Positions 45,114 to 59,211 of a stretch of DNA of 64,000 nucleotides are shown piece after piece. Position numbers and translations under genes: made by a program. Within the stretch, counting starts at the first letter, position 1, and each line of letters starts with the position of its first letter. The notes beneath the pieces are model-generated. The model did no database searches. It saw only the letters and a program-made list of their open reading frames with translations, and had not been told where the DNA came from. This DNA comes from Pyrrhoderma lamaoense (Eukaryota; Basidiomycota; Agaricomycetes; Hymenochaetales; Hymenochaetaceae), in assembly GCA_002794735.1 (NCBI GenBank), contig NBAZ01000003.1, positions 1,116,001 to 1,180,000 of the forward strand. Direction: 5' to 3'.

Positions 45114-48100
45114 ATAGTGACAATTTGTTATCCAAGTCCGTATCTTCAGATATTCTGGAAGTTCAACTTCTCCGAACAAGGATATGACACCGATCGGGTT
45201 TCTCATTATTTGTGTCACTGTTCCTGACAACTTGTAATTGCGATGAACTGCGGAGAACTTGTTCTCGTAACAAAATGGTATATTATTGATGCACCCCAAT
45301 CCCAGGTGACAATGAATTTATGGCTTTCTTGGCTACTTTGGTCCTTCTTTCTCCTCTATCTTCTTGTACCCCCCTTCTACAGAAATGGAATAGTTTGCTT
45401 CCATCAAGTATTTTCCATCATTTCTGATTTTATCCCTTGATTTAAGCCAGTATAAACATTCGCCGCGGGATGTTTTCAATCTTTCAACCGTAAAGAGATG
45501 GAGAGTAAGTATAAGAAGTAAGCCCATACATAAATTTTCAAATCCTACTCGCCTGTGATAGCCCAAGTTCAAAGTTCGAAGCCAAGCTTGTGTCGGGACA
45601 CAGTGAGAGGTATTCCGAGCTCTTCTATCTTTCAAGTTGATTGTAAGTCTTACAATCATTCAGTTTCGTTTTTTATTATGAAACAGAGTTGATCCCACAA
45701 TGTCTTACACTCGAGTATCCTTAACAAAATAAATCGCCGGTCTTCAGCTCGTCTGACAGAAGCCGAACGTCTCGTGTCAATCAAAATATCCAATAATCTC
45801 ATTTGTCGATAATATATCTCTAGCCTATCGCGATCTGCCTACTAGTAAGCACAACGTAGACACTATTAGACACCCTATGTATGCAAATAATAGAAAAGGC
45901 ACCTCCGAATCTCCGGATTCTCCGTATCAGAAAAAAAGACATTCCATACCACAGATGGGAACACTCGAAGACGCAGGAACACAAGGGAGAAGTCGTCAAC
46001 TAAGTAGACCAGTCTATCATTACCCTAGAACTGGAACTAGCAATGGACATGCCGCGAGCTTATCTGCAAACTTGTGAATGTTTACACACGCAGGAGTGGG
46101 GGGTGATTTATGGTGCCCATCCGAGCCATCAATCCCACGTGAAGGTCAAAAAAGAATATAAGAATATGCTAAATAAGAAGAACCAAGGGAAAGTGCCAAT
46201 TTACGAGTAAAGTCGTCATATTAGCACCATAACATTCCAGAACAAGGCGAAACAGTTATGTTGTAAACTTGAGATTCTGAAGGCATATGTACCATGCGCC
46301 TCCATACCACCCCACACGCCACTGTTCGACCCCCATAGACTCACATAAGCTCTGTTTTAAAAAGGTAATACGGTATGTTCCAAATATATCCGCACGAATA
46401 AGTGCCTAATGTACCATATGAGACTTGGCTGTCCGGGAATTTCTCTTTAGGAGACGCACCGGGAACATCCCCGCCTAAAAATCTCCGGGTGAGAACAGAA
46501 AGCTTATACTGGCGGATGGACAAAAGGATGATTTAATTATTAATAGAACCACGCATATATTGTCTCCAGACCTAATTTCTAATTCAATTGCTGATTGATG
46601 TTATAGGAGTCGAGCAGAGATTATGCGGAAGAAAAACTAGCGACTCGCGTATGCTATGTATTGTATCAAGCCTCATTGATTATGTTTCATACTATTTAAG
46701 AAAGATCATAGATTCCTTGACTATCATTCCGAATGAACTAAAGTGCTCAAGTGCTATATCATTGGACCTGTGGTGTAGATCCGATTGTGTAGCTCAGGAC
46801 ATGTTCTCCAAGAGAAGCAAAATCTAACGACCCAGGAGTCGGGTCTCCTTCTGCGAGTACCCGAATTGTATATTACTCTAACTGAGACAAATTTGCCGAA
46901 TATACAAGCATAACGCATCCTATATCGTTCGTTGCCCTATGCTTATGCCGCCTATTTATAGCTTAGAAGCCCCGACTACTGAGGATGCGTCATGGTCTCA
47001 CGGAGACTTCTATTTATCCCATTTTACAAATATTGAATTCAATTAATCTTCATCAGCGTATCCGATTAAAGCTACTAAAAACGAGCCAGAAAATATCTGG
47101 ATCCCAAATATGTCGTTGATTTCTTTAGCAAAACCCAGATGGTAAACAAGGCATCTTCCACCCCGTAGTACCAGTTCTCGTGGCCTCTTTCAAGACACTA
47201 GCACCGACACTTCATCATCCTTCTTGTGTTCTTATGCTACCGACTCGCTTCCTATAGGCTATACGTTTCATACGATGGCCACGAGTTACAGTCACAAGCT
47301 CATTTCAGTAAAGTAGAGGAACGCCCCAGAATCAGAGGAATCAGGGAAGAAGGGAAGAGATACAGTAAAAAGGGACGAGACTTGAGAAGCAAAGAAGGAA
47401 AACGACAGTTAAGCAGCCGAGTATACTAGCTAAAAGAGAGGAACAAGGTTTGAATTAAGAAGTAGTAAAATAGAATCAGCAACAAGAAGGAGTTAGGAAG
47501 ATGAGGTTGGGGGGTGAAGAGCAAGTTTATGCTGGATCCCTAATGCGGAAAAAGGGTTCACATCTCTCTATAATTAAATCGCCAAGAATGTAATGATGCT
47601 ATTGCATCTGTACAATGCCCATTGGCCTGGATGCTCGGCACAAAAGAGAGGAGAGTAACTGAAAGGGAGAAGATTTTGTAGGAAGAACAAAGTGGGTCAA
47701 CCCTGGATTTTTGCGGGAGAATGTCTGGGTGGTCAAGATGTATTTATCCTGTGAATCTTGAGTCGCCCATCAGATAGTACTCATGGCTGATATCTGAGCT
47801 TGTTATGTTTTATTTCTTTCTGAAAATAAAACACTACAAAGTTCTAGAGTATGTTATGTTTATTGGTGGCTTCAGTGGCCCGCCTTGATATTACGTACTG
47901 AGAGAAAGTCGATCAAACCCTAACCGCATTCAGAGATGCTGATTGTAAACAAAACATTTTGAAAATCAAGTCCATCGCTTGGCGAGAGAAGTGAGCTGGT
48001 GATCAGGAAGTACAGATGAAGTCAAACAACTGAGGTCGGCAGTCAATTAGCTCGCTAGCTAAAAGTTCAGTGTAATAATTTCAATTGCCATCATGATTTT

Positions 48101-49673
48101 AAGTTCCCGACCCTTATATCGTATTTTGCTACGATGTCAATATGGAAAACCCTTGGAAACAGATCAAACACAGAGTAGTTCACAAATCAAGCGAGGGAAA
48201 CTGCTTTACATTGCACTGCCCAAAGTTTTCGAAATATCCCCTCATTGCCGGCCTTTGCCATTACTGAGTAATAAAGATGCCCTACTGTAGAATTATATTA
48301 CTTCCACTAATTCGCGCAACTCTACGCGATGAGTGCCGATTACAGTCGATTCTTTCATTATTCAATTCTTACTTCTCAATTATTCTTCGTACTCTATTTA
48401 CTACTGCGGCTCGCTATTACTAGTTACAAGAAGAACTTCTATCCTGGAGTCCGAGGCCCAGCATTGTAACTCTGTCTTGGCTGAAACAAAAAATAAACAC
48501 AAAATAATTATGGCATTGAAGTGTGTTATCTATTTCATTCATCTTAGAGTAATAGGCTTCGCAATTGCCTTTGTCCTGCATAATATTCGCAACACTCCAC
48601 ATTGAACCTTCTCGAACTTCTTGGCGACCTATATTCGAAGGACGTAAAAAAACATGACATATCATGTGCGTTTCCGAAGTCTTTGGTGTTATACATATAG
48701 GTTGATTGTATAGTACCTAAGAATGAAAATGAAATGAAGGAAGACGAAGGGAAGGGAGAGGGGATCAAAAAGGGGCAAAGGGGAAATCAGTATATTTACA
48801 ACTGTTTGCTTGGTGGCACATCAACAAATAAGATTCATTAAGAAGGAAACACAATAGGCCGCTGAGAACGATGGAAAGCTCAATCAAGGAGAGAGAGATA
48901 TAGTTCAATCGGTAAGGAGAAAGGGACCGGGAGTACCCAGGATAGTAGACGCTTTGAACAAAGGTCTATGTGTAAGCCTACGAGTATAGTTTCTGACGGA
49001 TCGAAGCCGGACTCTCGATACCTCTATGGACCCTAGTGATAAGACGGTGAAGAAAATGAAGAACAGAGAAGAGTTGAGGGTCCTATCTTCATCAGGGAGA
49101 GTTTGAAATATGCACACGTCGTTGCAACGAGTTTGTCCCTAAAGAGATTGCGAAATCTAAGAAGACTGTAGATTATACCACTGTTGCATATGGTTGAGAC
49201 GAGGGACTACAATCTCTAGCCAATCCCTGCTAACCAGCCTTCTCAAGCTGCACTGTTGCACTTAGTTCTTGACAATTCTACCATATCACAGCTTCTTAGA
49301 TTATAGAAAAACAACTTGACACTTCAACTACAAAACATGAGTTAATTGCTGTATACGATCTTGTATGACAATAAGAAGTAAATCAAGATGTATATGGAGG
49401 TATTGAGCACTCAACCGAGCCATTGAGCAGGCTCGGTACCAAATTCCACTCAGTCGGATCATCCATCCAACATTAGTATTTCATGACTCAAAGCAGACTT
49501 TTGAACAACGATACCCACAGCCATATAGCATATCAACCACCAATATACGAGCTTATAGACTATTGCATATCAAAATAACATACGTCTTCACGAACCAATC
49601 AAATGGGAAATGTGAGTTTTGTATGTTCTGGGTAACCAGCACCGATAGATGAGAAAGAGTCTTTCCTTCCGGA

Positions 49674-49689
49674 GCCGCGCTGCCGCGGC
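49674..49689. repeat. GC-rich hairpin in an AT-rich region
   Basis: GCCGCG, CTGC, CGCGGC: a perfect all-GC 6-bp inverted repeat in a locally GC-rich patch of about 35 nt, inside DNA that is otherwise AT-rich. A minus-strand frame (49807-49553) crosses it without a recognisable product. Confidence 0.5.
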
Positions 49690-52600
49690 CCCGGCTACTC
49701 GGAAAACCCACTGTACCCGTGAATGGGGACACCCACGATATCCTCCTCTGGTAGTTATCCCAAAACTTTGGGTCTAAGCGCGAGAAAGCGGGTTGAGTAT
49801 TGAACAATTTGAATATCCAGGTTCGCAGCGGAGCGCCTTTACAAAGTATGTTTTACTAAATACAGGCCAGGAACAAACAGAAGAAGGGTGGAAATCAAAG
49901 AAGTCTGTTTCCGAATGCAAATGCCACTATGAATGTCGTGATAAAAGGAGTTATGATACAATTGGAGGGCAAGACATCACTGTTGACTAAGGTGGGTATA
50001 ACTTGGCGAGATCGTCATATTCATGATTCAAGAGAAGTTAAGCTTCATTGAGCCCGATACATGTTTGTGTCCGTTTAGGGAAGTAAATTTCAAAGAACTG
50101 GAATTGAAGCGATCCCATGATAGCGGATAAGCATATTCATTACTCGAGCACATGCTTGTCCATAGATACTGGACCTAGAAATAATTATTGAAAACTTTGT
50201 AGCAATCATATTGGGATCTCGATGTTGCTTGCTTGTAGATGCAAGGATGTTCGCGGATGCAGATAGATGGTAGGTCGTGGATTAGAAGAGCGAAGACCCT
50301 CAAATTTTTCACTTGTTGTTTATTTACACCTCGTTTATGTGATATTCCTCCGCCTTACAGACTTGTATGTTCTTAGTAGATTTATTTGTACACAGGAAAA
50401 TGGACTTCGGATCTTGTCTTTCTTGAGAAGTGGATTCTAGTTGTTGTTGCCATTTCATCCAAACTTTGCCTACCTGGTCATGAGTCCCTCTTTGCATGTA
50501 TCAGGTTTAGATGTTGGTTAAAACGTCCGACCAGCTGAGTCTGAAATATAGCCATCTTTTCTGTTGACTAAATTGAGTCGAGGTCTGCTCCCTTTCTCCT
50601 TCTTTGACGTTCAAGCTTCGATTTCGGGGGTGTTTGATGAGAGAATTGGAGAGATGGATAATACCGAAGGGGAGTCAGACGGTTAATGTTTCCCAACAGA
50701 GTACTATGTTACTCACAGGACGCCCCAAAAGGCGGGATGTAGCATGAGGGTAACTGAATTACATATGGTATCTTCGCAAAATGTCTAGCCTTCCAAAGCT
50801 TAAATGCACAGCAACCCATTCAAGTAAATGTTTATTAGTATCCGGTTATTAATATCTTTAAAACAGACGAACGCGCTGTTCAAATATAGGAAGGTTGTTA
50901 AGAATAGCGTTAGTGCTTGGCGATGAGCATTTTTCACTTTCTATGTCGGTGCACCTGATCCATTTTCATCGCGACCGCTATCTGGTATTCTATAAATTCT
51001 ATAATAAACCTTTTTTCTTTGAATAGAGATTGGGATTAGAGTTAGATGGACTGTTGAGAGGGCGAAGCATGTATCCAATTAATATCAAGAAGTAATGAAT
51101 TCTCAATATATAAGAATATTAGTGTGAGTGGGTGGATTGTAGCACCCCACTTTGCTCTAAAGGCACAGCTCATTCAGCTTATCATCCCAGGAGGAGAGGG
51201 GATTCTAAATCCGTATCCTGATGAAATTTAGCATTTCTGTAATTCTCGCCGCTCTAGCTACAATTCGCTGCTTCTCTTCAATGTTTTAGTTTCTGTTAGA
51301 AAAATTATCAGTCAGGCACAAAAGTCATATCATAATGTAAAATTATCACATACTAGCACAACGGATCTCAAGAGCCTTATCGATACAGCCCATATTCACT
51401 ATTGCGTTTGTTATACGGTGTATCTGTATTTTGTTGACATGTTCTTCGAGTCTAAATCTAGATTCAAACTTAGGATGTCAGAAAAAGGGCCATCGGCTTA
51501 ATAGGCTCTTTGAGATTCCAATGGAGATTATGAGGAGTTTGACGATTAGACGCCTATCGAGGTCCCTCTGGAGCGCCGGAATCGGCGGTTGTTCATACCA
51601 TATCCGGTCACCGAAAGAGGACAATGATCATCACAAGCAAACTGGTTTATAACGCTGATTCACTTAAGCATTTTTTGAAAATTACATCAGAAGATATGTG
51701 GTTGGTTACAAGCTTTTAATGTCTTTTACTACAAAAAATGGATATTTTTATCTGTCAGCGTGTAACTGAAGGAGATTATTGTACGTATTTAAAGCGGGCC
51801 AACAGTGACTAAGACAATACTTGAATTTGGCATTTCATCAAAAGTCTAGTCGTTTTTACCCAATGATTATACATACTGCAATTGCCTCGCTGATAGGTAG
51901 AAAAACCAACTTCAAGGGGTATCCAAGAGGATTACCTCGCCGCTTTACCATACGAACATTGAATGAGATACAAAGGCTACAGATGACCGCTACCATCATA
52001 AATTAGCGCTGATTGATAGCCCTTTAAGCATTTGTAAATGGGTCTTACATTGAGTCACAAGGCGGCATCCATATGCATTTCTAGTCCTCTGCATTCTTAT
52101 ATATATTAGGCTCCTGTCCGGATTATTGACGGTCAAAACACTGGATGAGCATTCGACATATCCGCAAAAATAATAAAGTCAATGTTATATCGGAATCCAA
52201 GCCTTTAATGATTACAGAATAGGTAGCAAACCATTCGCGTAGAAATTGACCGCTAGTGATTACTGATCTTACTTAAACTCAGTTACTGTTAAGCACAGCA
52301 TGCGCCCAATTTACTCATGACAAGCGAGTTGATCAACCACTGGTCCAATGGACCTTCATTGTGGCTGGGATCTCTTTCCTTATACTGATTGGTTCGGTTG
52401 CCAAGGCGCACTTAACGACAGGCTGAGATATGATAGGTAGGGCCGAGAGCCGAAGGGATTCTAATTACAATGAATATTACTATTAAACTTAGTCGTAAAT
52501 ACATATTGCTATTACATAATCTTACTAAGATACATACTTGGATCAAGTCTTTGATTTGGTATCATTAATCAATGAATGTCCAGAGGAGTGGACCAAGAAG

Positions 52601-54601
52601 TCTGTTATATTACAGGACAAAATTGGTTTGCTTCTTTGCTCTACTGTACCTCTTTGAGTAATTAAACAATACATCATATATTTCCGTGCTTTGTTAGTTT
52701 GAAATTTGAGACCGAGTGGTTCAATATATGAAGAATCCTGCGACGTCCCAGACAATCGTATCGAAAGTCAAAAAGAACGATCAAGATGATCCAACAGAGA
52801 TGCGTTGGTCCCTCCAACATCAGTCGGACTATCTTGAGATCTGACTCAGAGAACGTATAATGCACAAAAGCTCGCACTAGCGTTCGATCCGGCTAAGCAA
52901 GCACCGTGTATTTTTGCGAAGTCTTGAGAATCTCTAAGATCATTATAATAGATCGTGAACCCCGCGTTACAAGTGAACCACCCTGGAATCTCAGGCACAA
53001 GCAGAAGAGGCCAATGAATTGTAAATACGTATAGAGGGATGGATCATCTTCATCTTCGTATCCCCAAAATAGGGTTTCATAAAAATAGATCACGTAAACA
53101 TTTATAGATCATGCTCATGTAAGTTTCATAACTTTGTTTGATACGAATTAAAAGCGGTCCTGAGAGAAAAACTTATACAAAAGGAACAGGGTTACGGGAG
53201 TCAAAGATGAAGTACCAACATGTGATGAACGGCTAGGAACACAAATGAATGATTAAAACGCCATTTTGCAGAGAGAAGTTAGGATCCCCAGCTCCATTTA
53301 CACTACAGGTGTAGTGCTACCATCAAACCCACTTATATATGTCGATTAAAAGGGAGCGAACGGGAAAAGAAATACATATGTCAACAACTACCTTGAAGCT
53401 CCTCATCTACTTAAGGTCTTGTTGCAGCCATAAGAGAGGTTAAGCAGATCAGGGAATAAAAACTGGTATTAAATGAGATCTACATAAATTCATTGAAGAA
53501 TTTGGACGTGAGTTGACAGTATCCGCGATATCATCTAGATAAGTTGCTAAGCAGGGCCTACCCCGAAGGGTTATAAACATTGCGAAAAAATTATCCTAGC
53601 ACCAGATCTATGGCTAAGGGAGCAATATCAGATACTATCGAGCATAACTCATATTAGGATAAGTCCATCATGGTTTCTTCACTTCCGAGATATAGACTCA
53701 TTCTGAGACACTACGCAATACAGCTCGATGGATGCATGAGGTACAGTCGGGCTTCTATAACTATGGGAGAAAATATTGAGCGTCGGCTACTCGGGATACG
53801 GTATTCCGCCCTGTTCCTACTACTTTGACGTGGGAAGAAGATGCATAAAGTCATTGAGAGATAACAGGCCGTTAGTAGGGAAGGCTTTTTTGTGATGATT
53901 ACATGGGTCCTTCGAATTCGACTATATCAAAAGCGATCCCAGACGAGTCATACACTGATTATTGATTTAGATAATTTTATGACCAAAATTGGGGGATGGA
54001 ATTGGCGTAAATATTTATGCTTGAATGTCATTATTGGGAGATATCAGCTTACTGAGAAGTTTTTGTACGATCCACTGAGCCAATAAAAGTTCTTTAAGAG
54101 ATATGCCTATCATGCTGCATCAGTGCAAATATCCGGAACTATGCTTTCCTCAGTTGACAGAAAACATAGGTGACACATAGAGATTGTAGTTTATCTATCA
54201 GAGTAAACTTAACCTGGATGCGATAATCATCATTCAGTAGTCAGTTATCGTCATCGATACGCGTAGATCCGGGTTGAGTTCTGGATTCTGAAGAAGCTCG
54301 ATATAATAACGAGCTAAAAGAAAGGTACTAGCGCCAAAAGTCGGGATACGTTTTGGCTACGTACATCAACCATGTAGAATAATGAGGACGTCGTTACACG
54401 AGCAATGGCCTGAAGAACGGACATTAAGCTTCATTGATTCTACTGTATAAGGGATGCTATATTATCAAGGATCGGCATGGCATTGATATTTGTGATGTAT
54501 GCTGACCTCGACGATGCGCAGGCGGCACGCGTAGACACTTCATGCCCATTTGAGCCCTAGGGATTCCCTTGGCGTTGGTCTCAGTCTGTACGCTATTTTC
54601 A

Positions 54602-56286
54602 ATGTCTTCACCAGCTCGTGTCCGCCCTCGCCCGCCTCCTCCTCCTCTAAGGCTCTCGAAGACGTCATATAGGCCAACATCTGTTCAAGCTGACAACCAA
54701 CTACTTTACGACCTGCCTTCAGCTTCTTCTGTTACCTCACCTCCTTTAGACCGAGAATATATTGATTCTGAAGTTCTTAATTCGCCTACAACTCCATATA
54801 CACCTTCTCAACCACGAAGTGGATTACGAGGGCACCCAGCGAATAGAGCTGTACGGGCATTATCTCCTCCTTCACGATCTCCAGTTGGACGTCTTTCGCC
54901 ATCTCCTGGAAATGATGACGAACTAGAGCGTTTTGCTATAAGTTGTCGAGCCTGGTCCGTGAAATGAACTCTAGTCCATTTCGCACTTTTAATCTCAGCT
55001 AACAATTCCCTTCAGGTATTTTGATCAGGATGAAGAACATGGGCGCATAATGACGCAGACGTTGACCGGGCTTCCACCATTGCTGAGGGCAAACTACGCG
55101 AGGATACAGGCTCAAATAAGATCCTCATATCACACCTATTTAGCAGCACGACGAAAAGCGGAATTCCAAGCACATATAAGTGCTACTGTTCCTAACGGAT
55201 CTTTACCCGCTAATCTCCGATCGAACTTGCAAAGCCCTCTTGCTCGACAAGAGAGATTGGAGAGGTTTGACCGTTTTGTGAAGAATTGGTGTACACCTGC
55301 AATGCCTGGAACCAAACCCTTTTTTGAAAGTTTATGGGCAGTCATGAGATTACAAGTAATACCGGAGAATCTAGGTGGAGCTGGAAGCAGGCTTATTGAG
55401 TGGGAATTCGACGATGCAGTTTTCATTGAATCTGCGTATGTTTTCATCTGAATCGTAGTTAGTTGTTGTTAATCGCTGACAGTCGGACTTAATGAAGCGG
55501 TAAAGAGTTTATGCTAGAAGCCATTGACATTCTCAAAGGTGTAAGTGTACTTATGATAATCGTTTCCATCGTAATCAATATCTCAATTTCGTCATAGGTC
55601 CTTGGATTCGAAGAGAGGACTACCATTCGGCTATCTTCTAGTCGTTTCTCAGACGATACCATAACACAACAACACTCAAGATCTCATTCTGAACCATCAA
55701 CAAGTCTCCTTACCCCTACAACTTCTCAGAAATCTACCAGAGCCGGAAAAAAATCACATTCCAATCGCTCTCGTGCACCCTCCGATCCATTTCTTGACAC
55801 AAGCCCAGCCCCTTCCGTGTCTCCCATAGTTTTGGCTCGTCGGTTGAAACAAATGGAATTTCAGGAGTTTCAGGTGGCGTATGTGCTCCACCAACTGGCG
55901 CACAGATCGAGGAGCTTTTGGCACGTACTGCTGGCAGTAGTCGAATGTATACACCCTCGTTAGCATCTGAAGCATTTGATGGGCGTTCGCAATTACGTAT
56001 ATGGTCTACTCCCCCTTTATCCAACCCGGAATTCATTTCTCTTCTGTCGCTATATCCTTCATTTCTCACTCGCAGAGCACTCCCTCGTTTCCCTTCGATA
56101 TCAAAGGCTAAAAGTAAACATGCCATTCTTGACCCAGAAGTGAGTGTTTCACAGAACTCCGAACTCCGAGAGGAAGTTCGTGTCGGTACTGGGGTATTAT
56201 GGGTTGGAACGCGAGAGAGGTCTGGGCCTTGGAAAGGGAGTTGGTGGGAACGATTAAAGGCCTGGTTGCGTAGGTTGATAGGTTGA
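54602..56286 (+). CDS. Conserved basidiomycete protein of unknown function
   Basis: Exons are 54602-54954, 55016-55435, 55498-55540 and 55598-56286. The first donor is gtccgt (54955), as in GCN5. The N-terminus is Pro/Arg/Ser-rich. The core is CRAWYFDQDEEHGRIMTQTL, LPPLLRANYARIQAQIRSSY, a helical Arg-rich part, NWCTPAMPGTKPFFESLW, GGAGSRLIEWEFDDAVFIES and AGKEFMLEAIDILKGVLGFE. A Ser-rich linker follows, then LRIWSTPPLSNPEFISLLSL and a terminal VGTGVLWVGTRER...WWERLKAW. I associate this core and tail with uncharacterised Agaricomycotina proteins, not with a named domain. In the last exon the frame changes by one base near 55842 (cgtcggttg): an added G there would join LARR to VETNGISGVSGG. It has no divergent partner. 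Confidence 0.78.
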
Positions 56287-58674
56287 TCCTTGAACGCATC
56301 GTTTACTCGGTAATTAAATCGATATTACAACTTCAGAGCAAAGCTACAAGCATACTGAGACACCTCATGCAATATATCGTCTCCATGCTACACGAACCAA
56401 TATATTTCATGCTCACAATCACCCATCCTTCATTGGGACTAGCTATCGATTTCGACATTTCGTTCCAAAAACTCTTCTTGCGGACAATTTTCGTTTTGTA
56501 ATTAAGAACGATCTTTCTGGTACTCGTCTGGTACTTTTTTTAATATCACACTCATTGTGCAGCTGTGCTGTTATAATTCGTATTGTTGTCTTGACGTAGC
56601 AAGTAGGATTTAGCAGAGTCTAGTTACGTACTTAAACATTATCCACGAGAACAGATTCCATATCAATGTACATGTATACCTGTTCTGGATTTATACTAAG
56701 GTGATGTACTATAAATAGGCCGGACTAAAATTTACAACTATTATGATCTGTTCAAGAAATGCATTATCAAACAACTCTTAGCTTATTTGGGCTATGCGTT
56801 GTGACCGTTGTTGTGTCAGTCAATGTCTTGGGTGTTCTAGTTTACATACATGTAGGTGTTCTATAATGAAGCAGATGAACCTATATAAATCCTCGGTCCT
56901 ATACTTCGATATCACCATAGCAGCTACTTCATATATTATACTCATATACAAGTACTATAGAAAGAAAAAACTCATACATATGTATCTAGTGTATCATGCA
57001 TGCCTGGGAAATATATAATTGTTTGCAGAAGTGGTTCACTCATGAAAGCGAGATCATACACTTTGCAAGCTAGGGGTAAGCGACCTTATACATAACACTT
57101 TTTCGCCATAGGCCTGCATGGAATCTAGATCCTGGTAAGAGATAACTATGGTTTTCGAAGTTTGGGTCGAAGTTTCTTTTATTTCTCTCCGCTGTGTTCC
57201 ACATGAGACCTACCCAAGAGCCGGACAGCCAGGAGGTCCAGTTGAGATTCTCAGAAACTCGATTTGAATAAGACAGTATCTGAAAAAGATATTATCCGTA
57301 CGCTGGATTTCCGATTCTGGCATTCTCAAGCTGAGTTATAAATGATTTGAACACAGTTGTTCAATTGAGTCTTTGGTTCTTCTTGGCTCGAAGCCTAGAA
57401 AGGAAATGTGGGTATCGGTTTGCGCTCCGACCGAAAAAGGACACGCAGGTCACGACTGTTCGTGTACGTTACTATCCGATATTCTGCAGCAAATATTCTC
57501 ATTAACCTGCTTGTATTAACCCGTTTTACAGCCTATGGCCTTTTCCTACTTGGTTTTAACCTAGAGAACTGGCATTATGTCATTGAGATCGGCTATTAAT
57601 CTATTGGATATCGATGGACGCTTCGTATAATATTCACTGACGGAGTTCTATCCAACTCTCATACACGCCATGTAACAACGCGATACTTTCGCATCAATGG
57701 ATGGATCTAGCACCTTGCCACCGGAAGAAGGAAGCAAGGCCAATGTCTTCTACGATTGATTATTTCTGTATCAATACTCTTGCTAAGAGTTTTTTTTTCA
57801 AAACAAAGGTGAAAGAAAGACCTTACTTGTCCACCCATTTGATGGTTGTGGTTCCATACATCTCATCAGAACTTCCCTTACTCCTAAACGGATGAACACC
57901 GAACTTTTCGTGGTCTTAAGAAGCCCTGAATTATCAAATTTCCTGGATATCGAAATAGTAGTGCTGAGAATTGGGTGAAAGGAACCAGGATCGCCTTTGA
58001 TATTTTTTTCGCATGATGACTTTGGGGAATACTAGTTCTTGTGTGGATCTGAATTCGATGTTATGCGAATGATACGGAGCTGGCTCAGAAAAAATGGATC
58101 GACTGCGCAGTAGACTTCGTCTCTCAAAAACTAATGTCTCTGATCGGATTGGGAAGACCTCAGTATATCTAGTTCCATCTTCTGAAGAAATTCGAAGGCT
58201 TCTGAACTTGAACATCGAGGCAAGAATGGAATTCCGATTTGTTTCTGGAGTACCATGCTTACATGGTGGAAGTCTATCGTTCTCAGGCTGATAACTCAAG
58301 GAAACGTTCAAGCAGCGTTCAATGTTTTACGGGGTTGGTGCGATGTCTAAGATTGTTAAAGTAATTTTACGTGACCTGTCAAGGACTTGTATCTCAAAAA
58401 CAAGGCTCTAGACTTATTCTTTATCTTTTCATACCCTGTCGGGTATCATGAATGGGTCAACATTATCCACTTTAAATTATTTTATCTCCAACAGACAGCA
58501 AGGTCATACGCTTAGCTACTTCTTTGAAAACAAATTCACAGACAAGACTCCAAGTAAGGGCAAATCACTATTCTCACTTACGAGCCACTTTCGCTTGAAC
58601 TATGGCCAATCTCTTCACCCAGATATAATACAAATTCTGCTCTACGCCTCAAGTCTATCGCTAATACACCATTG

Positions 58675-59211
58675 ATGAAGGTCATATACCCTTCTTTATC
58701 TCAAGCTCCCGGGAACATATACTCTGTTTTTGTTTCCAGGATATTGGGGGGCACCCGTATAGGCGGTAAAGCGTTGATTCCCTCTCCTTGGCTCGTTACT
58801 CATACTTCCCAGTGCGATTTGACTGTGGTACTGGAGAGTTTTCTCCACTTTCGTCCCTCCCGGTATCAGGCGAATTTAAAATTTTATTACGTCTTAAGGG
58901 ACGGAAGTCTTCTAAATTCCATTCCATTTATTTTTAATGCGGTGTACGTGACAACTCTGGTTCATATATGTTCATCTTCTAACCTTCTTACAGTTTCCCT
59001 ACAAGTCGATAATACACCCTATTTGCTTACCAATGATTTTTATTCGTACTCATGTAGTCTCAGTCGATCTAAAAATACTAACAATCTTTTCACAGTCTTT
59101 CGTCTGAGCTTCATAATTACTTGTACAGGGTCTCTGCTAACTCCGAACTTGGGATCCGAACGTATTTTTGTATACGTACTGACAGAGATATCTATTTCTA
59201 GTAAGCTCTAG
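58675..59211 (+). CDS. Hypothetical open frame in a gene-poor region
   Basis: 178 codons from an ATG at 58675, the longest frame in the 56.3-61.4 kb interval. The translation is rich in Ser, Leu, Tyr and Phe without a clear signal peptide, membrane topology or conserved motif (for example GGTRIGGKALIPSPWLVTH). Its start overlaps by one base the stop of the preceding 75-codon frame (58448-58675). Composition does not exclude a chance frame. Confidence 0.2.
   Translation: MKVIYPSLSQAPGNIYSVFVSRILGGTRIGGKALIPSPWLVTHTSQCDLTVVLESFLHFRPSRYQANLKFYYVLRDGSLLNSIPFIFNAVYVTTLVHICSSSNLLTVSLQVDNTPYLLTNDFYSYSCSLSRSKNTNNLFTVFRLSFIITCTGSLLTPNLGSERIFVYVLTEISISSKL

Larger units (their letters stand above)
43716..54601. 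other. 10.9 kb gene-poor region
   Basis: The largest gene-free stretch in the window. About 44.3-44.7 kb is less AT-rich and may belong to a long 5' leader of the CSL gene; beyond that the DNA is AT-rich. Open frames (up to about 110 codons) show no motif or protein-like composition. Seen within it are a pyrimidine tract at 44080-44165, a CACGTG at 46136-46141, purine-rich stretches at about 47320-47530 and 48720-48795, a short GC-rich island around 49670-49700, and a small hairpin at 45098-45113. There is no tRNA, rRNA, transposase, reverse transcriptase or terminal repeat that I can recognise. Confidence 0.55.

Noticed and set aside
52870..52905. B-box-like gcgttcgatccgg
   Set aside because: No matching A-box or cloverleaf upstream.
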